Assembly: GCA_028023455.1 (NCBI GenBank)
Contig: JAQFVV010000003.1
Coordinates: 830,001 to 894,000 of the forward strand
DNA: 64,000 nt
Source: Epiperipatus broadwayi
Taxonomy: Eukaryota > Onychophora > Udeonychophora > Euonychophora > Peripatidae
Direction: 5' to 3'
Part shown: positions 56,269 to 64,000 of the stretch, in pieces
Layout of the letters: each line of letters starts with the position of its first letter
Numbering within the stretch: position 1 is the stretch's first letter
Made by a program: the position numbers and the translations under genes
The notes under the pieces: generated by a model
Database searches by the model: none
Told to the model about the DNA's origin: nothing
The model's input: the letters and a program-made list of their open reading frames with translations, nothing else

Positions 56269-57005
56269 CCAACTCTTTGCCAGGTCAAATATTACAAGCT
56301 TTTAAAATCTGAAATGTATTAATAAATGGGGAAATGATAGATTTAATTTCTCATATGTTTTTTTTATAATATCAAGTATTAATTTATTTAAGTTTATATT
56401 TTTTAAATGAATATATGGTAACTTCAAAACATTTTTAATAATAATATAAATATTGTTTTAATGTATTATACATATTTAAAAAAGAAAGAGACAATAAATG
56501 ATATTTCCCCCCTCTCTTCAGTAAATTTAATTATCAACCAGTTTTGATTTTAATTTTAAAAAAAGGTATTGGGAGAAAAAAATTTTCTCTTCAGTAAGTT
56601 ATGGAAATGTTTACTGAAAAGTTTTAATTTCAACTTTAGAAAGATAATAATAGGAGAAATAAAATGAATAAAGTTTTTTAAAAGAAAAGAAAAAAAATAA
56701 GGTCTCAACATTTTTGCTAAATTTTCTTTTAATTAGAGTTTATTTTCCTTTTCTCTTAATCTCTCACCAAAATAAAAAGCAATGTTTTTTAAATCATACT
56801 AATTAAGAGATTATCTTATTTTTGGCATACAAAAAAAGACAACTATATAAGATTTTAAAAATTAAAATGAGGGAAATAACAACATTTTTGTTTTGTAAAA
56901 ATAGACCCAATTGGTTAGCATTTAATTTGAGCATGTAAGATATAAAATGTAATTGGATGCATACATAATTATTCTAAAAAATAATACAGAGTGGGGTACA
57001 GTAAG
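56269..57005. other. AT-rich sequence without recognised genes
   Basis: A diverged duplication around CTCTTCAGTAA (56514 and 56587) is the only structure noticed. Confidence 0.5.
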
Positions 57006-57051
57006 TCAGTAGACCTCAGTGTCTTGTGAGAAGCTGTCATTCCTGATTCCG
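57006..57051 (-). CDS. Possible terminal exon with strong acceptor, minus strand
   Basis: CTGCTTTTGTTTTGTTCAACAG on the minus strand is an excellent polypyrimidine tract and acceptor. After it one frame reads GIRNDSFSQDTEVY and stops; a second frame stays open for about 26 codons (ESGMTASHKTLRSTDLLYPT...). The segment is GC-richer than its flanks. With no matching partner exon or known domain, this is a weak candidate. Confidence 0.2.
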
Positions 57052-58621
57052 CTGTTGAACAAAACAAAAGCAGAAGTTTATCTATAAAAAAGATGATTTC
57101 TAAAATGGATTTGAAGAAAACCATGTAGTAAATTTTTAACTAGAAAATGAGCATTATTGAACCTGTCTGTAATTTGTTTACTAAAAAATGTAAAAGAGAA
57201 TATCATTGAAGTAGTCTGCAACAAGCCTTATCTCCATTTAAAAGCATGACTATTTTTTTCTGTGTTTTTGCCTGACTGGGAAAATTATTAAATTGGAAAA
57301 AATTGTTAAATTCATTATGTGTGTAACTCAACTGCAAATTATTACATTGAAGAAATGGATATGATAAGCCTGTGTGAAACCTGAAAAATATTCTATTGCA
57401 AAAATAGAAAAATTTAATTGTGTAAATCACCATGGAAATATGCTTTAATGGAGAATCCTACAAAAAGAAAACGAACATGAGAAAACCTGAAATTTACAAT
57501 TACCAAAAAAGGTCTCAAAAGAAAGCCATCGTAATTTATATTTACATTTATAGATAATTTTTTATAAAGCAATAATTAATGGTAATGAATAATTGTATTG
57601 GTATTTTTCTTTAATTGAAAGTTGTTTTTTATTTTTATTTTTTTATTTTTTATTTTATTTTATTTTTTTTTATTTTCATAAAAAATAGGCAAAAAAATTT
57701 TTTTAGCCAATTTAATTTTTTTTTATTTTTATTTTTCAATTTTAATCATGGAAGTGAGAAAGAATTCTATTTAAAATTAATGCTGGTTAATTGAATTTGT
57801 AAAAGCCAAACAACAAGTTTATATTACTATATGTAATTATATTTTGTTAATAAAATGTATTTCAGTTTGAATTATTATATTATTATATTTTTTGTCAATT
57901 TTTTTAATTAATTATTAATTAATTTATTACACAATTGTTAAAAAATGACTATTCCTCCAGCTATCTGTTTTATGAATTAGCAGTGTGTGTGACTTGGTTT
58001 CATAATAGCATAGTGTTGTCGGATTTTTAAATTATCACAGTAAGCTTATAAATTTAGACTTTCTCTTGTGCACAATCACATCCTCTGGGGCATCTGCCTC
58101 TGAGCTAGTGCAAAGGTATCATCTTTAATGTCCATTCACTGCATTTAATTTTTTTGTTAAAAAAATTTTAGTTCGTAATTGTCCTGTACACTAATGATAC
58201 CATATGGTCAGAACATTGATGATGTTCAGCTATGCATCAATATTTCAGCATTATCTTTTATTATATTAGCATTTAAGTATGTGCATCCAGATGATTGTTA
58301 TATTTTTTCTAGGTTTGGCAGTGGCTAGATAATTAGTCAGTTTATAATGCAACTCTTTTAGATCCAGTCACAAATGGTGACTGTTAATTGTTGATGATCT
58401 GATTATTTTTTTTAAATGCTGGTAATATTAAATCTTTTTAATTTTATTATTATAATACACTTATTATTATTGCAATGCTTATCTCATGTTCATTTTATAT
58501 ATATACATATATATTCATTTAGTGTTGTTCTTTTTATATTTGATTCTAATTCCTTATTTATATTTACACTCAATTGGGATAATGATATTTTTGCATCTCC
58601 CTACATTTACCCCTACTTTCA

Positions 58622-58624
<3 letters not shown>
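57052..58624. other. AT-rich sequence, low-complexity T/A tract
   Basis: 57625-57740 is almost pure T with A interruptions. A GC-richer stretch at about 58065-58140 (CTCTGGGGCATCTGCCTCTG) has no clear frame and may be an old repeat. The minus ORF at 57203-57433 is not supported. Confidence 0.45.

Positions 58625-58710
<86 letters not shown>
58625..58710. repeat. Long (AT)n microsatellite
   Basis: About 86 nt of TA repeats with one AAA interruption near 58658, preceded by CAA and followed by TTGTAATG. Open frames across it on both strands encode only Ile-Tyr repeats and are artefacts. Confidence 0.9.
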
Positions 58711-58712
<2 letters not shown>

Positions 58713-59505
58713 AATGAGATGCATCCAATCAACATGATGATATGTAAATAAACATAAAATAAAAATGGAAGAAATTCATCTAGAATAAAGACTGTACACA
58801 CTCATAGGTTGAATTAATATTTATACTAATTTTTTATAACATATTAACATTTTATTGACCAAATTTAATATTTTTTTCTTCAACTATAGCCCATATTTAT
58901 TTATCTTTAATACTAACAATATAGATGTCTTTGAAATATGTATATATAGAAGATAGAATGATATATGTAGCATGAATACACAAGATGTAGACCATTATTT
59001 TATAATTTTCAAATATGTTGAAAACTAATAAAATATCAATTTACATTAATAGTGAGAAAACTTGCCATTTTTTGATTTTAAATGATTCTCAACCCATGCA
59101 TATTTTTGTTAGTTGAAAAATAAGAAGTTTTCTCTAGAAAAAGAGAGGAGACAATTTAGTTTTATCTTGATGAGATTATTTTGAAACAAAAAAAGATAAA
59201 ATTATGAAATAATATTTTTATTTTAAAGTCTTAGTTTTTAATTACACTAAATTCTATCTTATATAATGCTGTAGGATAATTAATATATTATGCTAAATAC
59301 AACAGAACCCAAAAGAAATAAACTCTTTTGAAGGAAGAAAATCTATTGCTGTTCTAAAAGAAAATATTTGGAAAAATTATCACATCTATTAAAATAAATA
59401 TTCATCCAAAAACAACTGAAACAGAGATTATAGTTACAATAAAATAGAATAATACTATGTGTAAATGCATAGTTGGATAATAAACTCCATTATAATCCCT
59501 TAAAT
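58711..59505. other. AT-rich sequence without recognised genes
   Basis: No gene or repeat family is recognised up to the hAT element. Confidence 0.5.
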
Positions 59506-60611
59506 CAGGAATGGGGAACATTTTTCTGCCAAATGTCATTTAGATATTTATAATATCATTTGTGGGTCATACAAAATTATTATTTTAAAAATGTGTTTAG
59601 TATATTTATTCAAATATTTAATTAATTTACCCTAATTATTAGAGACAATATTTTAAACTGGCAGGTCAATTTTTAGATTTTCTTTTTTAAATGAGGGCAA
59701 TATTTGTGTGAATTAAAAATAAAGTAATATCATTATTAATGATTATTTCATATTTAATAACAATGTTTCCACTTTGTTTTGTAACTATTTTTTATGACAA
59801 TTATATTCTTGAATTTCTTTTTTATGTTCTAGAGAGATTAATTCCACAGGATCTATGATGCAATCTTTTATGAATCCCCTTTAGAAAATGTTTTTGAAAT
59901 GTTCTGTTTTTAAAAAAAAATTGTTACTTGCTTTCACAGAATTTTTTGCTTTGTTTGTGCTTTTTATGAAACATATCAGTGACTTGATAAAGCTTCTTTT
60001 TAAGTTTTCTATTTTAATATTTCTTTCTTTCCCAACAATTTTGTTGTAATCAGAATGTTTTGATAAATAATGTCAATTAATATTTTTTAAGTAAATGAAA
60101 TACTTTCCAAACATATCAGGCACATTAATTTTCTATTTCTATAAAAAAAATACATGATCCATATTTTGAAATGCATGATTTTCTGTGTCAAGTTCTCTTA
60201 TTTTACTGGTATAGGCATCCTTATAAAAAAAAAGTAAAATTTGAGTTTTATTTTTGCTAGTATATGTTCATTTGCAAAATGTCACTAAAAAAACAAACAA
60301 ACTGCTCTCAGTATTGTACATTACATGAAATCATAATCAGATATACCACACAATATAGATAATTTGTTGGAATATTGCACCTCTTATAATAATGAACTAA
60401 AACTATTATAAAGGTTGGAGAGAAAAAAGATATAGTTGACAATATAAATATTTTCTTTCACTTTATTCTTATTTCAATATTTGTATTACCACATGTTTAA
60501 ATATAAATTTTATACAAGATCATTTTATATATATTTTTGAAAATGTCCATGGGCTGCATTGAGAGTTTTGAAATGCCAGAGTCAGTTTATAAGGCAGTTT
60601 TCTCATCCCTG
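59506..60611 (-). mobile_element. hAT transposon deletion derivative with transposase N-terminal remnant
   Basis: The ends are CAGGAATGGGGAACATTTTT at the left and, on the other strand, CAGGGATGAGAAAACTGCC at the right, typical hAT terminal inverted repeats (CAGNGRTG type). The left end continues like the 3' end of many hAT elements (GGGTCATACAAAATTATT). On the minus strand about 60110-59789 encodes pieces such as KIENLKRS, KNSVKASNNFF, and GFIKDCIIDPVELISLEHKK, which fit the N-terminal part of Charlie/GTF2IRD2-like hAT transposases (KASYVVA... EFIKDC). The catalytic part is missing and stops are present, so it is an internal-deletion, non-autonomous copy. Flanks CTTAAAT and GTTAATA may be a decayed 8-bp target duplication. 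Confidence 0.75.
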
Positions 60612-62129
60612 GTTAATAGGAATGCCAACAAAAATACATATAGCCTACTTGCTAGATTAATTTAAAAACAAAAGAGCAAAGGTAACTCTTATTTAAAATA
60701 AAATGTCTAAATCAGTTGTATATCAATAGCAATAAATGAAATGATATAAGCTGATCAAAACTTACATTAGATAATAAACCAAGCTTCCAATTAGATATAT
60801 AAATACTTTAATGTAGACATAAAGATAGGAAATAAATTTATTGGAATATATATTTCAATTAAAGTTGTCTGAATTGGAATTAGAATTTTTAAGAGTCCAA
60901 TTGACATTTTAAAAAAAGTCCTAACTGATTATATAATAATAATGTTATTAGCATTATACTTTATTATTAAAGAAAATTTGGTTTTCTTCTATAATTTTTG
61001 TGTAAAATAATTCTACAATTTGATTTGAAATTATGACTACATTTGCTTTATTACAATGGAAATAATGAATACATAAATAAAAATATTATTGCTGATATTT
61101 GTTTTATATATTGGGATTTCACCTTTATTGTTAAAAGGAGATTGCCTTGACAACAGTTTGAAATTGTTGATTGTTTTTGATATTGGTATTGTCTCAGTGT
61201 TGACTGGCTTTTAATGATATATCTATATATATATATATTATAAAAATGAGAAAGTGTGTATAAGCAAGTTCAATATTAGAGTATAAGTGCACATATAAGG
61301 CTTGAATATTAATTAAAATCACTACATTTATAGTTTGTGACACAAGCTATACATTTTTTTACTTTTCCCTATTACTGCTAAGAAATAAAATAATTTCTCT
61401 CTGATATTATGTCATTTATTATTTATTCTAAACAATATCATTAAATAATCTCCAGGTATCAAATACAAAACTGTATCTAGATTTAGATTTAAACTGAATT
61501 TGATCCATAACATTAGCTTATAATGCTTATTGAGTGAGTGAATAATGGTTAGACTTTTAACTGAGAACAATTTTGGGAACGCCATCCTTAATATATTTTT
61601 ACTTAGAGTGTCATCTAGACAAAAGTAATATATTGATTAATATTTATGCATAATAATTTTAAATAATTTGTAAGTGGAACTTAACAATTATCTGTTCACT
61701 AAGGCAAAATTTGTTATCTCTAAATATAATTGATTTCACTCACAAATGAAAGGACATTAAGAATTTATAATTGTATGTGAGAAAATTTTCATTTAAGAAT
61801 ATGTGATTTGACTTTTCATACTGACATCTTGATTACATCTTCATAATCAGTCATGTATAACATTTCTGAATTATATTTATCACAACCACATTTGTGAATG
61901 ATTACAATTTAATTATTAATTAGTTCTAGGGAATTTATATAATTATGTTCTCTCATAAATAATTTTTCTTCCTATTCAATTGTGAATTTAGATTGATCTC
62001 ATAAATAAGATCATCTATCTTTGTGCTGAGACAAAGGGTGTCAGCTATGAGGGAAGCATCCCTGAGTAACATCTTATTAATAGTATATTATAAGATTCAT
62101 AATCTAAATGTCTGAATTCTTATCTTTCA
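60612..62129. other. AT-rich sequence without recognised genes
   Basis: A short (AT)n tract lies at about 61219-61240. No gene is recognised. Confidence 0.5.
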
Positions 62130-62870
62130 ATAACTGTGTAATGATATTATACTAACACAGTAGCAAAATTTTCATACAGTAGTGACACCCAGTGCAAGCT
62201 TTACTAATCAATGAGTAAAATATTTGTTCATAAAATGTCTATATAGTATCTACTCAACTAATATTTTCAGAGTAGTTTCTAACTTGTGGATTTTTTCAGT
62301 GAAAAGCCTTCAGATCTGAAAACACTGCACCTAGATCTTAGGACTTAATACAACTCTCCAGCAGCCACTTTTTACCTATTCAATTAATTATAAAGCTATA
62401 AATCCAAGATGAAAACTTAATAATGTTTTAAATTCAAGCTCATGCACTTGTACAGTCATATACTACTATGGGCAGGATTGGTATAAAATCATTAAAACAT
62501 TACATAATCACCATTTATTATGCTTACCTAAGCTGTTGAAACAATAGCAAACTATCCATTGAGTATTGCTACCCAGAGCAATCCTTAATAGTCAATGGAT
62601 GAAAGAAGTTTTGTGCACAAAATTCCAATCTAGTACCTATTCATCCAATATCTGCAAGATAGTTTCTGGATGTGGCTTTCATCAGTGTGGAGATGTTAGA
62701 TTTGAGAGCACTGCCCCTAGATTTTAGAATCAAATACAACTCTCTGGAAGATACCTTTTATCTATTGAGTTAATTATAAACCTAGGACTCCCAGATAAAA
62801 ACACAGTAATGTTTTCAATCCGAGCTCATATATAATCTCATATATCTAAACTTGTTCAGTATGTTCAATT
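62130..62870 (+). repeat. SINE-like family 1: two tandem diverged copies
   Basis: Copies at about 62130-62480 and 62530-62870 share, in order, CAGTAGCAAA / CAATAGCAAA, GACACCCAGTGCAA / GCTACCCAGAGCAA, TAGT-TCTACTCA, AGTTTCT--TGTGG, TTTTCAGTG / CATCAGTG, CACTGC-CCTAGAT, AATACAACTCTC, and ATTAATTATAAA. The core matches the copies at 51 kb and 23 kb. The unit is about 370-390 bp, as at 51 kb, and again head-to-tail. Confidence 0.55.
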
Positions 62871-63154
62871 AATGGTGATAAATAAAGATCGTCTTATATG
62901 GTTTGATGTTTGATTCAAAATTTATTTATTATTTTGTAATGTTTTGGGTCAAAACAAAAAGTCATAATTGATTTTTGATTATTAGAACTGGTCATGATCA
63001 AATCGTTTAGTGTTTAAAATTGTACTCAAATTATTTTGTTGTTAGAACAGTATTAAAATTTTTTAGCATTAGGGTAAAGCCAATCTATCAACCAAAAATA
63101 CAACTGATAAATATAAAACTACTAATATAAAAATCACACAAACATATATATATA
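62871..63154. other. AT-rich sequence without recognised genes
   Basis: No feature seen apart from an (AT)n tract at 63145-63158. Confidence 0.5.
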
Positions 63155-63450
63155 TATTGTAACAAAATTAAAGATCGATCAAAGATCCAGTGTAACCAAA
63201 ATGAGATCTGGTCTATTAAAGTAATTATGAAATGTCAGAATTCAAACATTATTAAAATCTCAAATATTCAGTATTACAAACATTAATAAACTGATCAAAA
63301 GTATCATTGTAACTTAAATAAACTAGATTAAAGATCCATTGTAATAAAATTAAGGTTTAGATTAAAAGATATTGATTAAATGATCATGAAATGTCAAATA
63401 TTATTAAAAAATTATGAATCCAAAATATTCAGTATATTATTATATTCAGC
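63155..63450. repeat. Diverged tandem repeat, unit about 150 bp
   Basis: Two units start at TTGTAAC (63159 and 63308) and share AAAGATCCA-TGTAA, ATGAAATGTCA, ATTATTAAAA and AAATATTCAGTAT in order. A third, weaker unit may follow to about 63600. The first unit begins directly at an (AT)n-TTGTAAC edge. Confidence 0.5.
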
Positions 63451-63960
63451 TTAACTTAATGAAGAGGATCAACTGGATCAAGTATATTATTTAATCAAGA
63501 AATGATTCAAATATAAATATTTATTTTATCTCAAAAAGCTTCCAATATAAATATTTAGCTTAATAAACGAAAAATGCATTGTAGATTTTTATATCAAAAG
63601 AAAAGAATTATTTAACCTGAGTAGTGGCTATTAAACCAAAGATCAGACTGAGTTATCTATCATATTACGGGTCATTGGATGAAATGAAACATATTTCTAT
63701 CATTAGATTTCTCAAGATATCCCACTATCAATAATTATAAGCAAATTATTAATAACAAGTATTATAACTCAGGTATATGAAATCACGTGAGGTGAGTACA
63801 CTAGTAATTCAATAAAATATAACTCAGGTATACAGACAGTAGATCTTATCCACTTTCATTTCTTGGTTTGATGTTAAGTGCATGTTTAAACAAATACTAA
63901 GTGAATATGGTCTAGCAGGGCGCCACTAGATTATTTGAATCTAGACACAGTTATATCTAA
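63451..63960. other. AT-rich sequence, short direct duplication
   Basis: ATAACTCAGGTATA occurs twice (63764 and 63820). No gene is recognised. Confidence 0.4.
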
Positions 63961-63977
63961 TAACCTTTTCACATGTA

Positions 63978-63992
63978 CCGGGTTTGAATCCC
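63978..63992 (+). other. Pol III B-box-like motif at the window edge
   Basis: CCGGGTTTGAATCCC is a near-perfect T-arm/B box. A TAGCAGGGCGCC at about 63913 could be an A-box region, though the spacing is long. A tRNA-derived element probably continues past the window end. Confidence 0.4.
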
Positions 63993-64000
63993 TTCTTGGT

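Noticed and set aside
58416-58801. Open frames across the (AT)n array on both strands
   Set aside because: Ile-Tyr repeats from the microsatellite; artefacts.
1-64000. CRISPR arrays, bacterial operons, rRNA or functional tRNA genes
   Set aside because: No regularly spaced repeats with unique spacers; no prokaryotic gene spacing or ribosome binding sites; the tRNA-like sequences found are degenerate.

Overview
The window is AT-rich eukaryotic (animal) DNA. I recognise no bacterial gene order, rRNA or functional tRNA gene. Mobile elements dominate: a Ty3/gypsy LTR retrotransposon, two broken RTE-type LINEs, a Penelope-like fragment, a hAT deletion derivative, two tRNA-derived SINE-like families, a retroposed tRNA and many (AT)n arrays. 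From about 18.5 kb onward CpG is scarce, as in a genome with long-term CpG methylation. The gypsy integrase resembles those I associate with arthropods, but the sequence does not settle the host; a metazoan, probably an invertebrate, is as far as I go.

Bases 1-14098 are one retrotransposon on the + strand: a partial 5' LTR (1-2683, its first ~1.64 kb lying left of the window), a tRNA-Lys-type primer binding site (2701), a leader, gag (3377-5770), pol in the -1 frame (to 9051), a polypurine tract (9756) and a 3' LTR (9770-14098, about 4.3 kb). Both ORFs are open, the pol active-site motifs are present, and the LTRs differ by only about ten substitutions that I could find, so the insertion is young. 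The 3' LTR carries a CCAAT plus TATA core promoter about 1 kb inside it. A palindromic foldback element with (AT)n ends abuts the 3' LTR.

Bases 14358-18450 form a block with more CpG and GC than the rest. It holds Pol III B-box-like motifs, a TATA motif, an AATAAA motif, short ORFs and a TGGCGCCC motif like the first element's primer site. It may be the remains of a second LTR element. From 18.5 to 64 kb the sequence is intergenic or intronic. The readable parts are the SINE clusters (19.9, 23-24, 48, 51, 56 and 62 kb), an RTE LINE on the minus strand (29.6-33.3 kb) interrupted by a 718-bp inverted-repeat element, an RTE LINE on the plus strand (36.8-39.1 kb) interrupted by a retroposed tRNA-Gly-like sequence with an exact 14-bp target duplication, a Penelope-like 3' part (43.3-44.05 kb) and a 1.1-kb hAT derivative (59.5-60.6 kb).

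The only convincing host-gene sequence is an 84-bp internal exon on the minus strand at 40564-40647. A weaker 82-bp minus-strand candidate lies at 47340-47421, and a CpG-retaining stretch at 48.9-50.5 kb could be a promoter. Together they suggest a minus-strand host gene with long introns filled by transposons. I cannot name the gene.
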